A stretch of 64,000 nt of DNA from Renibacterium sp043789415 (lineage in GTDB: Bacteria; Actinomycetota; Actinomycetes; Actinomycetales; Micrococcaceae), in the NCBI RefSeq assembly GCF_043789415.1, contig NZ_JBDLLW010000002.1, positions 372,001 through 436,000 of the forward strand. Direction: 5' to 3'. Below the pieces are notes generated by a model. The model was not told where the DNA came from. It did not search any database and saw only the letters and a program-made list of their open reading frames with translations. Position 1 is the first letter of the stretch; every line of letters begins with the position of its first letter. Made by a program: the position numbers and the translations under genes. This document shows, piece by piece, positions 34,220 to 42,873 of this stretch.

Positions 34220-34376
34220 GTACTCTCTGGTCCGACTCTTAGTCGCGACTTGGGAAACCACGTGTATCACAGCGGGTGCACTGTTTTGATACAGACCCTG
34301 ATACACAAGCATCAGACGCGGACGGGCAAAGTATCCAACGAATCATCGGATCTGGTCTAGTTGGGGCTGATGGGTG

Positions 34377-34985
34377 TTATTCGGAGGCGTCCGCGCGTTC
34401 TCCCGGCTTGTTGATCAGAGTTAGCATACCGGCAGTCACGAGCGCTAAGCCCGCAAGGCTGAGGAAGACCGAGCCGAACGACGGGCCGATCGCAACGAAG
34501 TTTCCTAAGCCATCGAGTAGTGCGCTGAGGCCGACGCATCCTGCACTAATACCAGCAGCCAACCGCAGACACGTGTTGCTGGGCTTTACTAAGTAGTTCA
34601 GCAGGCCTGTGAGGATCGAGAGGACGAGCAGGATTTTTCCGTCCGAACCAGCATCTATGTAGCTGAGCCCGTAGCCGTGGAACGAGGCGATTGGGAGGTA
34701 GAGCCCCATAATCGCGACCAGTGCGGCGATCGGGATGGTCTTGGGCGCATAACGCTTGATCAGGGCCAGTGGGCCGCCAACCTCGCGGGTCTGTGCGTCG
34801 ATCCGCTTCCGTGCCGAGCGCGCGGTATTCTTGACGGCCGGTGCTATGTGGGCATTGAGGTAGTCCTTGGCACCTGTGGCGAAATTGCTGGACTCATCGA
34901 CGAGCTGCTTGGATACCCGGTGCATCTGGTTGCCAGCGTCATGGATCTGCTCGGACTGGGGTTGGTCGGAGTCGTTGGTACTCAT
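34377..34985 (-). CDS. Membrane protein with long cytosolic N-terminus, 202 aa
   Basis: The first 75 residues are polar and helical; four hydrophobic helices follow (about 82-104, 117-135, 142-160, 165-190), with a short polar tail. No known family. ATG at 34985 with a weak GAAAG site. It is the first gene left of the polymerase/helicase region beyond the origin candidate. Confidence 0.6.
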   Translation of the reverse strand: MSTNDSDQPQSEQIHDAGNQMHRVSKQLVDESSNFATGAKDYLNAHIAPAVKNTARSARKRIDAQTREVGGPLALIKRYAPKTIPIAALVAIMGLYLPIASFHGYGLSYIDAGSDGKILLVLSILTGLLNYLVKPSNTCLRLAAGISAGCVGLSALLDGLGNFVAIGPSFGSVFLSLAGLALVTAGMLTLINKPGERADASE

Positions 34986-35124
34986 GATTCAAAGTCGCTT
35001 TCGATAGGAAGTTTCAATGGTGGTTTCAGCTTGTGAAGTGACCTTTCACTCTGCTAGTGTTTCATGTGTGTGATAGGCGATTTTAGTAGTCGTCCCGGTG
35101 TTTGCCGAATGGAAACGTAAAAAC

Positions 35125-35175
35125 AGAAGGACCAGAGCGACACTCCCCGTGGGAAGGGAAAGCTCTGGTCCTTCT
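35125..35175 (-). terminator. Inverted repeat terminator after the 150-aa gene
   Basis: A 14-bp perfect stem (35125-35138 with 35162-35175), 23-nt loop, with an AAAA tract on the left that gives a T run on the minus strand. 34 bases past the stop of the gene at 35210-35653. Confidence 0.7.
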
Positions 35176-35209
35176 GCGTATCCTCTGTGGGTGCTGAATG
35201 CGATGCGGT

Positions 35210-35653
35210 TCACTGTACGGATAGCACAGCGGCTGTCTCGGGCGAGAACTGCAGCTTCGTGAGGTCCAGCTGGTATTCCGGATACGGGGAATCGGGATTC
35301 TGAGTACCAGAGCCAGTCTGCAAGATCATGTACATGATGGTGTAGATGACCTTGAAGTTCTGGTTGGTGCGAATGTAGTCCTCGATTTTATTGACATTGG
35401 TCTCGCAAAAGCCCTCGACTATGCGCATCTTATTCTGGAAGCGGTCCAGCTTATGCTTGGCGTTGCGCTGGGCTTCGTCAAAGGTCAGGCCGTGGGCAGA
35501 GATACGGAAGACGTGGGCGTAGCCGATGTCGAAGGTCGGGAAGAACTTTGCACTCGGGAAGGCCAGCCGGGATTTCGCCCGGAGGGTCGCCAGTAAGTCA
35601 GGGGTCTTGATCTGACCGTTGTCGGTGTATGTGATGCGTTCGATGACGGCCAT
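35210..35653 (-). CDS. Hypothetical protein, 147 aa
   Basis: A soluble protein with a beta-rich start (I-E-R-I-T-Y-T-D-N-G) and a central helical, basic region (A-K-H-K-L-D-R-F-Q-N-K-M). Start at the ATG at 35653, nine bases after AAGGAG. A single-gene unit with its own terminators on both sides. No family recognised. Confidence 0.62.
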   Translation of the reverse strand: MAVIERITYTDNGQIKTPDLLATLRAKSRLAFPSAKFFPTFDIGYAHVFRISAHGLTFDEAQRNAKHKLDRFQNKMRIVEGFCETNVNKIEDYIRTNQNFKVIYTIMYMILQTGSGTQNPDSPYPEYQLDLTKLQFSPETAAVLSVQ

Positions 35654-35719
35654 GATGATCAACTCCTTTACTGTTGTCTGTGTTTCCAGGGGCCCCCTTG
35701 AGCACCTCTTTCAGCCACT

Positions 35720-35801
35720 CCCGGTGACCGGTATACCCCGGTCACCCGGGCACAAGTAACCCGGACGTCGCCCCAGGCTGTGCTGGGCAACGTCCGGGTT
35801 T
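35720..35801 (-). terminator. Two tandem hairpins after the CPBP gene
   Basis: A GC-rich hairpin at about 35720-35751 (CCGGTGACCGG-type arms) and a long stem of about 16-19 bp with two mismatches at 35757-35801, 20 bases past the stop of the CPBP protease gene. Together a strong operon end. Confidence 0.7.
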
Positions 35802-35821
35802 ACTCCTGCTCTTCCGTCGAG

Positions 35822-36655
35822 CTACTCCGCCTCAACCCCTGCTGGCGGTTCACCGGGCAAATCGGCGAACTCGGCGAACAGGACCTGACGGGTCAATAGC
35901 ACAAAGAGGGCCGCCCAGGCTGCGCTGAAGAGTCCGATGCACGGTGGTGTCGACATCGTCTGGATTGCCGGCTGCGGAAACATCATGGCGGCAAAGTTAT
36001 AGGCCAGGTGTAATACTGCACAGGGCCAGATCCTGTGTGTCCGTTCTGCGACCAGCGCGAGCAAGAGCCCTAGGGGAATCACGGCCACAGCCTGAACAGC
36101 ATTGCCGTGCATGGCGGCAAATAGCAATGAGCTGAACATTGCGGCAACCACAACCCCCACCTTCTTGCGCAGTATCGGGTACAGGATGCCGCGGAATAGT
36201 GTTTCCTCGACGACCGGGGCGACGAGCAGAGAAACCAACAGACTCAGCACGAAGCCTGATGACTGCTGAGTTTGGACATGCTGGTCAAATCCCGTTGAAC
36301 CGAGATGCGCGTAGATCCATGCTGCGGCTGCCTGTCCGGCCAGGAACATCAGCACCGCAGTGAATACCGTCCAAGGCCAGAACAGAGGTGTGGCAGTCGC
36401 CGGTAGGACCTCGTGTTTGAAGCTTAGCCACGTGGACCGGAGCAGACGCGCGCTGCCGAATATGATCATGACGACCACGCCCGCGATCGTGCCCGCGAGG
36501 ACCGGGCTGGTAACCCAGGTTGAGCAGAGCAACACGAGAACGAGGTAGCCACCGAGCACCACGACCGGGACGAGTAGGCACCATCTGGTGCCCACCATCC
36601 CCCGGCGCAGCACTGCTCCCCAGCCATCCTCCTGGGAACGTATCGTGTTCGACAT
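35822..36655 (-). CDS. CPBP-family intramembrane glutamic protease
   Basis: 277 residues, seven or eight transmembrane helices. CPBP/Abi motifs: E-E-T-L-F-R (E150, E151, R155), F-A-A-M-H (H183) and H-L-A-Y-N (H217, N221). These enzymes cleave within the membrane (Rce1-like); in bacteria some protect against bacteriocins or phage. Start ATG at 36655 with GAAAGG upstream; it overlaps the RecJ-like stop (TGATG), so the two are translationally coupled, an unusual partnership of a DNA nuclease and a membrane protease. Confidence 0.82.
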   Translation of the reverse strand: MSNTIRSQEDGWGAVLRRGMVGTRWCLLVPVVVLGGYLVLVLLCSTWVTSPVLAGTIAGVVVMIIFGSARLLRSTWLSFKHEVLPATATPLFWPWTVFTAVLMFLAGQAAAAWIYAHLGSTGFDQHVQTQQSSGFVLSLLVSLLVAPVVEETLFRGILYPILRKKVGVVVAAMFSSLLFAAMHGNAVQAVAVIPLGLLLALVAERTHRIWPCAVLHLAYNFAAMMFPQPAIQTMSTPPCIGLFSAAWAALFVLLTRQVLFAEFADLPGEPPAGVEAE

Positions 36656-38502
36656 CAGATTGACCTTTCGATAATGGCCTGGAGGCGTGTCTCCCCCAGG
36701 AACACGTTGAGTTGCAGTTTTGCGAGGAAGCGTGTCGGCTGGGCCGTCGTGTCCTCTGCAATCTTGGTGAGCCGCTTGAACTGTGCTTCGGCGGCATTCC
36801 ACCACAGGCATGCGAGACCAGTTGCCGTGGTGAGTCTCAGGTGCTGTTTCTGGGAGCCGATCGCCTTTACTGCGAACCCGTCAAGCACGATCTCGACGAC
36901 AGGTTCGGTGAACTCGTGTCCGAAAGGTCGGAGAGTCTCGACCCGGCGCACGAGCTCGACCAGCGGTTCCGTGTCGTCGAGCGGAGCATCGCAATCAGAT
37001 GCAGCGCCGAGCACAAGGTCACCGGTCGGGCGCATCGTATCACCGGCGGTAAGCATCGCGACTCGAGTGCTCTCCTCGAGAATTGAGACAAGCTGCTCGA
37101 GAGCCTGCGCCGAACGCAGCTTTACTCCACAGGCCTGCTGGTGACCGATTGCGTACAGTTCGTCGTAGCCGTCGAGTGTGGTGATGATGTCGAACCATCC
37201 GGGAGCACGACCGGAGCCGCTGACAGGCTCCTCCGGAGTCGTTGGCCGGTTCACCACCACGACCGGGTGACCGAGCTGCTCCATCATCTGGTTGGCGAGC
37301 AGACCGTACATGCCACCTGGGGCTGCCGAGAAGTACACCCAAGGTGCCAATGGCTGGTCGCCATTAACAAGCTCCGCCAGGTACAGGGTGGTGAGCTCCT
37401 TGCGGCGTTCATTGTTCTCAATGATCCGATGCATAGCCGCAAGCCGCTCAGTAATGTTCGGTGCGGTGAACACTGCAAAGCAGTCGTCGATCGGGTATCC
37501 AGTACGCCGCGGGCTGTTCATTGCCGGCGCGAGATAGAAGCCATAGAACCCTTCGTTCACACTGTCGATGTCGCGGATTTTACCTGTCTGGGCGAATGCT
37601 TTCAGGAGCACGGCGAAACCCTCGAGTGCAGCGACGTAAGCTGGGTCGTGGTCCTCGGTGGCAAGTAGTTGCAAGAGCATCGCCCGAGGAATGTCGATAG
37701 CATCGGGGTCTGAGTCCAGTCCTCCCCAGAGGTTCGGGATCGTCTTTGGCGCGGAGACGTGCAGCAGCCGTGCGATCGAAAGCGAGTCGCGCACAAGCCG
37801 CCGGTTCTCAAAGAGCACCGGCATGACATCGGAGACGGTTCCGAGGCCTGCAAACAGACGCAGCAATCGGATCGCCCAGAGCTTGAAGGGTTGATGGGTC
37901 GCAGCGTAGGCCTCGAGGATTTGATAAAGCACGTGCGCTCCACATATCCCGCGCAGCGCGTAGGTCTCGTCTAGCCGACAGGGGTCGACGGTGATATCGG
38001 CCTGGCTTCCTGGTTCGAGCTCTTGATGATGGTCAGTGACGAGGGTCTGCCAGCCGAGCATCCGTGCCGCACCAATGCCGGAGTGAGAGTTCACACCTCC
38101 GTCGCAGGTGAGCAGTGCGGTGGTGTCTGGGAAGCGTGTATTGATCTCGGTGATGTCTTCAGGCGTCAAGTCATGACCCCGCCTGTAGTCGGGGATATGG
38201 AGGTTGACGTTGAAGCCGAGCTCCTTGAGACCTGCGTAGCCGAGCACCCCTGAGGAGATGCCGTCCATGTCGAAGTCTGGGGCGATCGTGATTGTGCCCT
38301 CACTGCGGAGGATCTCCTCGAGTGCTGCCACCATCGTGTCGAGGTCTTTGAGCACCGCGTGCTCGCTGGAGTCGATCGCGATAAGGTACTCCTCACTCCA
38401 ACCCCGGCGCTGGCAGAGTAAGTCGAACAGGTCCGCCGCGGTTTCAGTTTCATCGGCTCGCCACTGGCGCGCAGCGTTGGGCAGAGTGGTTTTCGTGTTC
38501 AT
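36655..38502 (-). CDS. recJ: RecJ-like DHH-family exonuclease
   Basis: 615 residues. DHH superfamily motifs: D-F-D-M-D-G (76-81), C-D-G-G (133-136), V-T-D-H-H (155-159), then V-D-P-C near 171. This fits a 5'-3' single-strand exonuclease for repair or replication; the C-terminal OB-like half is diverged. ATG at 38502 with AAGGA upstream. Divergent from the lsr2-like gene and coupled to the CPBP gene. The family is certain; equivalence to chromosomal RecJ is not. Confidence 0.82.
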   Translation of the reverse strand: MNTKTTLPNAARQWRADETETAADLFDLLCQRRGWSEEYLIAIDSSEHAVLKDLDTMVAALEEILRSEGTITIAPDFDMDGISSGVLGYAGLKELGFNVNLHIPDYRRGHDLTPEDITEINTRFPDTTALLTCDGGVNSHSGIGAARMLGWQTLVTDHHQELEPGSQADITVDPCRLDETYALRGICGAHVLYQILEAYAATHQPFKLWAIRLLRLFAGLGTVSDVMPVLFENRRLVRDSLSIARLLHVSAPKTIPNLWGGLDSDPDAIDIPRAMLLQLLATEDHDPAYVAALEGFAVLLKAFAQTGKIRDIDSVNEGFYGFYLAPAMNSPRRTGYPIDDCFAVFTAPNITERLAAMHRIIENNERRKELTTLYLAELVNGDQPLAPWVYFSAAPGGMYGLLANQMMEQLGHPVVVVNRPTTPEEPVSGSGRAPGWFDIITTLDGYDELYAIGHQQACGVKLRSAQALEQLVSILEESTRVAMLTAGDTMRPTGDLVLGAASDCDAPLDDTEPLVELVRRVETLRPFGHEFTEPVVEIVLDGFAVKAIGSQKQHLRLTTATGLACLWWNAAEAQFKRLTKIAEDTTAQPTRFLAKLQLNVFLGETRLQAIIERSI

Positions 38503-38655
38503 GGTGTCCTTAGCTGGTCACAGTGGTACAACGCTGCGTTTTTCACAGCATTTAGTAGTCAAATATGCTGACACAGCAGATCTTATAGTCATTTGTGAGG
38601 CTTTGCAGTCGAATGGGCTTTCCAATGGACTATTCGATGAGTTAACCTCAGTGGT

Positions 38656-38994
38656 ATGGCAACAAAAAAAGTAATCGAATCGGACCTTAGTGGTCGACGG
38701 GATGCCGAGCGAGTCACCTTTGGATTCGGTGATAAGTGGTACGAAGTCGATCTGACAGATGACGAGCGACAGGCGCTCGAGGCGGCATTGGAATCGTATG
38801 TCGCTGTCAGTCGGGAGACGATACCGGAGCCACGGCAGCCACGGAAGACGGTTCCTACAATGACTCCGGCGGAACGTGTAGCGATCCGCGCATGGGGTCT
38901 TGAGAATGGTTTCCACTTCTCTCCGTACGGTCGCATTCCCAATGAGCTTCAGGCCGCTTACGACAAGGCACATGGCATTACACGCACCATATAG
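38656..38994 (+). CDS. lsr2: Lsr2-like nucleoid-associated silencer
   Basis: 112 residues. The N-terminal oligomerisation domain runs from M-A-T-K-K-V through R-V-T-F-G-F-G-D-K-W-Y-E-V-D-L. The C-terminal DNA-binding domain has I-R-A-W-G-L-E-N-G-F and G-R-I-P-N-E-L-Q-A-A-Y. Lsr2 binds AT-rich minor grooves and silences foreign DNA in Actinobacteria. Here the conserved R-G-R of the AT-hook-like loop is Y-G-R, so DNA binding may be altered. An A7 run lies in codons 3-5. No strong ribosome site before the ATG. Probably silences the AT-rich cargo at 52-62 kb or moderates host silencing. Confidence 0.88.
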   Translation: MATKKVIESDLSGRRDAERVTFGFGDKWYEVDLTDDERQALEAALESYVAVSRETIPEPRQPRKTVPTMTPAERVAIRAWGLENGFHFSPYGRIPNELQAAYDKAHGITRTI

Positions 38995-39023
38995 TCATCG
39001 GCGGCTCGCCTAATTCTCATTTC

Positions 39024-39065
39024 AAGAGCCCCAATGCCGGTTTAGCAGCGGAGCTCTTTTTGTTG
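39024..39065 (+). terminator. Terminator after lsr2
   Basis: A 6-bp outer stem (AAGAGC with GCTCTT) around an internal weak stem, followed by TTTTT, 30 bases past the lsr2 stop. Confidence 0.65.
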
Positions 39066-39076
39066 TGCTTGGGGTG

Positions 39077-39550
39077 TCAGAAGCGTGAGAGCGATGATTG
39101 GATCACATTCACGGTTTCAAGTCCGGCTCGAATGACCTGCGTTCGGCAGTGAATGGTGCCATGCGAGAAGTGTCCCGGGATGTGCGGCATGAGCTGTTCG
39201 TGGCGGGACCACGTGCACTTGGAATCTCGACACAGATCGAGGAACGTCATGCAGAGCACTTCACTTCCCCAACACAGAAGGTCAACAGCTAGATCGACAA
39301 TCTGCTGTTTGAGCAGAATGTCGGCCATTTTGCCGTGCATGGTCCAGTCGGCGGGGACGGTCAGTACGTCGAAGCGTTCACTCCTGAAGAGGCGCTCTAC
39401 CATGGCATCAGCACCGTTGCGAGCAGCCCCCTAGCTTAGTAGCGGCTTGGTCATGCTCGTCGACCCAACTGCGAGCTCCAGTCATGAGGAGGACGTGTGA
39501 ATACTTGGCCGTCAGGTCGGTCTGGGGGCTCCGTTCTGATCAGATTGCGT
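39077..39550 (-). pseudogene. DUF2493 (SLOG/YspA-like) protein gene, frameshifted
   Basis: The upstream frame carries H-V-L-L-M-T-G-A-R-S-W-V-D-E, the N-terminal motif of DUF2493 nucleotide-binding proteins. It then breaks in a G5 run near 39430. Removing one G continues in the downstream frame as L-G-A-A-R-N-G-A-D-A-M, the family's second motif, followed by V-P-A-D-W-T-M-H-G-K and, near the end, S-H-G-T-x-x-C. The spacer between motifs 1 and 2 is shorter than usual, so a deletion may also have occurred. The start is unclear (a TTG near 39550). Confidence 0.6.
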
Positions 39551-39656
39551 CAATAGCTGCGCTGTGCAGAGAGCGACGAGCCACTGCTGGTTGTTCTCGT
39601 CGGCGCTCTACACCGGCAAGTCTTGGAGCTTCGTCTATATAGAAACTTGCTGGACG

Positions 39657-40172
39657 TTAGAAGATCTTCTTCTTAGTTGATGTGTCGGTAGCGGTCTCGG
39701 TGTCCGGCTCGGACCACCCGGGGACAACAGTGACGGGAATACCTTCGGCCTCCCAGAGCGCGATCACACCGGGGTTGTCATCGATAGCAGCGGTCACGAT
39801 GAATCCAGCGGCCCTGATGGCCGCGAGGATGTCGGCTTTGACCAGGTCATCCCGTCGGTCATCGGCGTCTGCTCGCATCAGCAGGAAATCGTATGATATC
39901 TCCCATTTACGAAGCCACTGCCTGGTCAGGTATTCCCAACGCCGCTTGCGGGCCGTCACTACGAACACTACCTTTCCGGCAGCAAGATGTTCGTGCACCC
40001 AGTTCAAGGTGTCCGGGATCGGAGGACAGAGCGCGGAGGCTTTGTGGAACTTCTCGAAGTTCCGGCGCTTTGGGTCATTGAGCAGGTAGTGCCGGATTCC
40101 TGAGACATCGCAGAGCGTGCCGTCGACGTCGACGATGACGCCTTCTTTGAGTTCGGTTAATGTGTCCGTCAT
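39657..40172 (-). CDS. HAD-family phosphatase, polynucleotide 3'-phosphatase-like
   Basis: 171 residues: V-D-V-D-G-T-L at 15-21 (nucleophile Asp and acid/base Asp), a V-V-F-V-T-A-R-K-R-R motif II/III region near 70, and A-I-D-D-N near 141 as the acidic motif. The layout and F-E-K-F-H region resemble the C-terminal phosphatase of T4 polynucleotide kinase. It could clean 3'-phosphate ends at nicks, or act on a nucleotide. ATG at 40172 follows the previous stop by one base (TAAGATG). Confidence 0.75.
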   Translation of the reverse strand: MTDTLTELKEGVIVDVDGTLCDVSGIRHYLLNDPKRRNFEKFHKASALCPPIPDTLNWVHEHLAAGKVVFVVTARKRRWEYLTRQWLRKWEISYDFLLMRADADDRRDDLVKADILAAIRAAGFIVTAAIDDNPGVIALWEAEGIPVTVVPGWSEPDTETATDTSTKKKIF

Positions 40173-40173
40173 C

Positions 40174-40491
40174 TTAGCGAGCCGTTCGTGCATCAGCAGC
40201 GCCGTCACGGGTGAGGACGAACTCGCCGTCTTCGGCATGCAGCACAACGCGCAGGTCCCGCCCCTCGCATAGCGGCGTGACGTGCATCGTGTATTTCCCG
40301 TCTTCGCGCTCGATGTAGGCGACCGCTGTGGTCTCCCCCGCGTCATCGTTGAAGTCGACCTTGCCGAAGTTCTCGACCGGTGTGGTGTCAGCGACGGTCG
40401 TGCCATAGGGCAACCAATTGCGCGGTTCGAGGCGGACTCCGGTGTCGTAGGGGCTCAGCGAAGGCTGGGTGGTGCTCTGGTGGGCGGTCAT
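40174..40491 (-). CDS. Hypothetical protein, 105 aa
   Basis: Polar N-terminus, then a beta-rich region with alternating acidic residues and T-M-H-V-T-P-L-C-E-G-R-D-L-R-V-V. ATG at 40491 with AGAGG upstream. Coupled to the HAD phosphatase downstream. Function unknown. Confidence 0.6.
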   Translation of the reverse strand: MTAHQSTTQPSLSPYDTGVRLEPRNWLPYGTTVADTTPVENFGKVDFNDDAGETTAVAYIEREDGKYTMHVTPLCEGRDLRVVLHAEDGEFVLTRDGAADARTAR

Positions 40492-40501
40492 GCGGATAGT
40501 C

Positions 40502-40855
40502 CTACCTCTTGATGGGAATGATTTCAGGAATGATTCGCTGAATGAGCGTGGGTGCGCAGTCGGGACGGTCAAGCTGAGGCTGATCGATGGTGCGCTCGAG
40601 CTGTATCGCGGAGTGCAACGCAGCTGTGTGGTCGCCACTCGCCTGGGCGTGTTCGAGTCTCAGCCTTTCGTCGCTGAGCGCATCGGCGACCGCACCATCG
40701 GCGTGGTACTGAAGCTCCTTAGAGGAGACGTCGTAGATCGGGCCTTCGTTCTCGTCCAGGAAGTAGAGGCGCATCGGCTCGGCTGCAGCTTTGACACCGC
40801 GGATGAACTCCTCGGATGCCGCGACGGGGGTCTGGTCGGTGGAGGTCTCAGACAT
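40502..40855 (-). CDS. Hypothetical protein, 117 aa
   Basis: A soluble acidic protein: a central beta region (L-Y-F-L-D-E-N-E-G-P-I-Y-D-V) and a helical C-terminal half. ATG at 40855 with AAGGAG eight bases upstream. First gene of a three-gene run ending in the phosphatase. No family recognised. Confidence 0.62.
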   Translation of the reverse strand: MSETSTDQTPVAASEEFIRGVKAAAEPMRLYFLDENEGPIYDVSSKELQYHADGAVADALSDERLRLEHAQASGDHTAALHSAIQLERTIDQPQLDRPDCAPTLIQRIIPEIIPIKR

Positions 40856-41127
40856 GAGTGCTCCTTGGCTGTGGGTTGGGCGAAACGGATGGAAGGTGAT
40901 GCACCGTGCGTTGCCGGGACTCGTGCGCGTTGTCGCGCTTCGAAGCCGCATGAAATGCACAGGGGCCAGAGGACTTCCCTGACTCCTGTTTCCTCCCGTG
41001 CCAGCTCTGCTGGCTCTGAGCCGTCCACCGCAGGTTCAGCGGTCGTCGCCCCCACGCTTCATTGGTGCGCCAGTCAGGGCGTCTACCTGTGGATACCGGG
41101 CGACGAGCGCAGCGGCTCCTCTTCTCT

Positions 41128-41250
41128 GAGCGAAGCGAGTGGGCATGCCGAGCGAAGCGAGGTCAGGGAGCGCCAGCGACCGGGACAAACCCGTCGGCTA
41201 TGCCGACCAACACGTCCACGAAGCGTAGCGGAGAGGCCGAGCGTAGCGAG
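41128..41250. repeat. GAGCGnAGCGAG repeats
   Basis: Three copies of the 12-mer (41128-41139, 41150-41161, 41239-41250) and a close variant at 41220-41232; looser versions occur to about 41410. They flank a triloop hairpin, GTCGGC-tat-GCCGAC (41193-41207). This opens the non-coding 40856-42873 region. Confidence 0.7.
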
Positions 41251-41339
41251 GGTCCGCAGGACACGTGTTGCCAGGTTTGCTTATGCCCTTTTCCTTTTCA
41301 GCCGCTGTTCCACGGCCGGAGCGTTAGCGGAGGTCTGGA

Positions 41340-42240
41340 ACGTATGTTTATCAGGGGAACTCGTTGGTACGTACCGGTTCGGAGATCGTCACACATTTCG
41401 CGGAGCGAGTGTACGAACCGGTGCTTCTCCCCTGCTATCTGGCCATTTTGGTTGTTCGCTCTTCTGGTGCCTCTTGGCACCGCCGTACGAATGCCCGTTC
41501 GTGGCGTCGTGAGGAACAAGCGACGATCCTTCTCCCCCTCGGAACGGGTCTGTTCCCCTGGGCGCTGCAGCACCCGCTGGCACGCAGTGCCGAGGCCCAG
41601 CGGGCGTGCCGTCACAGCCGTGCCGCTCGCGGCTCCGCCCTTCATTGCGGCTGTGGACAACGCTGCGAAACGACCTCTCGCTGCGCCGCGAAGCGGCTGG
41701 TACTTCACCTCGTTCCAGCGCCGCTGGACCATCTGTTCCGCCTGGGTGCCATCGTGGTTCCCCGGCATCTGATCCCTTTGCCTGGCGAGCTGTGCGAGCC
41801 GTGTCGCCGGGGAGTCTGCGCTTAGGTACCGTCCTCTGTCTCCGTGGTTCGTCTGCGCTGCTTCGCCCACTATGAGGCAGCGCTTGTAGCACTGCGCCAG
41901 AGGTGGGGTCGCGCCGTCCGATAGGACGACCTGTACAGCATGCGACCCGTCCGTACAGCAGTCGTTGGCGCATCAGAAAGAGAGAGCTGCCCACTCTCAA
42001 GCGCCTCTGCTCTGTCCTCGGTTCCTCCATGCAACGGCATGCCAATCTGAACGGCCACAGGGGCGTCTTCCAGCTGCGCCAGGGAGGAAGCAGTGCGCTC
42101 CTACGCGTCATCGCTTCCTTGTTTCCGCCTTGGCGCAGCGGACTACATGCGTCGAGCTTAGCCCGATCAACCTCTGTGTGCAGGTCTCCGGCCGATCGGA
42201 TCGCATCCTGCCCTAGACCCCTCGCTTGAGCCCTCAAGAA
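41340..42240. ncRNA. Candidate large structured RNA region
   Basis: No frame here has natural protein composition, yet the DNA is full of nested inverted repeats: 9 bp (41373-41381/41414-41422), 8 bp (41573-41580/41597-41604), 8 bp (41613-41620/41648-41655), 11 bp with one mismatch (42074-42084/42128-42138) enclosing a further 6 bp (42086-42091/42113-42118), and more. 42241-42720 continues with similar stems, including a 10-bp repeat around 42450-42500. Long ornate RNAs of this size occur on phage-like elements, but I cannot assign a family or strand. Alternatives: transfer origin, decayed DNA. Confidence 0.35.
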
Positions 42241-42720
42241 CTCGTATCAGCGCCGCCGGCGGTATGTGATCGAGGCTGTTTTCACGTAACGAAGCTGATT
42301 AGTCATAGCGACGAGTCGAGCCATCCATGGGAAACTGCCGGTCTTATCCGGCACAGGATAGCTCACACCCGGGTGCGACGTTGCCGTTTCTAAGCCTTCA
42401 GCTCGCCGTAGGCATCGATTCGCAGCCCAAGGCTCCATTCCAGCTACGAGTTGGCGCATTCGCGGCCGGGGTCTGCCCAGCACAGCGCCGCGAATGACCA
42501 GCATTTTCGAGTCAGCCCACCACCGGGCGAAGTAGGCGGCAAATAGCTGCCGGATGCGTCCAATAATCAACCGGAGATGCCCCCTTCATCGTCCGGGTGC
42601 ATCGATGGCTGCGGTAGACCCGGCTATGGCTTCTTTATGGGTGCAGATCATCCAGGACGTGTACCTGACCTCACTGCCGGCACCGATCTGGTCTCGTATC
42701 TAATCCGGCCACAATGAACC

Positions 42721-42873
42721 AGAATTATGATTCAAATGATCTTGCTAATAGTTATGAATGATAATTAGAATGGGTGTGCAATAAACGTTTAAAGTGATCG
42801 ACTGGTGAATCGACTGCTTCCCAGAGGACTTCGAGGAGAGAGATGAACACGATGTGCGACAGGAGTGCCGCTC
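42721..42873 (+). promoter_or_regulatory. AT-rich leader of the partition operon, possible centromere
   Basis: A sharply AT-rich stretch (42721-42800) precedes a pair of ATCGACT direct repeats about 5 bp apart near 42800-42820 and the parR ribosome site. In ParMR systems the centromere and promoter share this position. Binding by ParR is inference. Confidence 0.5.

Larger units (their letters stand above)
33634..34304. other. Candidate replication origin: cluster of TGATAC boxes
   Basis: Eleven copies of TGATAC or its complement at 33634, 33870, 33883, 33963, 34007, 34016, 34141, 34150, 34264, 34287 and 34299 (left ends). Several are extended to TTTGATACA. The 900-base region 33473-34376 has no convincing gene and is AT-richer than its surroundings. 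Iterons beside the initiator-like SF3 helicase gene are the usual layout of a plasmid oriV. The ORFs that cross it are short and unsupported. Confidence 0.65.

Noticed and set aside
33645..34360. Three plus-strand ORFs across the origin candidate
   Set aside because: They overlap the iterons and palindrome, lack ribosome sites and show no protein-like composition.
41389..42237. 282-codon minus-strand ORF in the repeat-rich region
   Set aside because: Composition is dominated by Arg/Gly/Ser/Pro without domain-like order, and the frame crosses nested inverted repeats; it is better explained as open by chance.
42247..42570. 107-codon minus-strand ORF
   Set aside because: Semi-natural composition at its C-terminus, but no ribosome site and it overlaps hairpins. 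Left open, not annotated.
41340..42720. Linear-replicon telomere
   Set aside because: The nested palindromes recall actinobacterial telomeres, but the region is internal, with genes on both sides.
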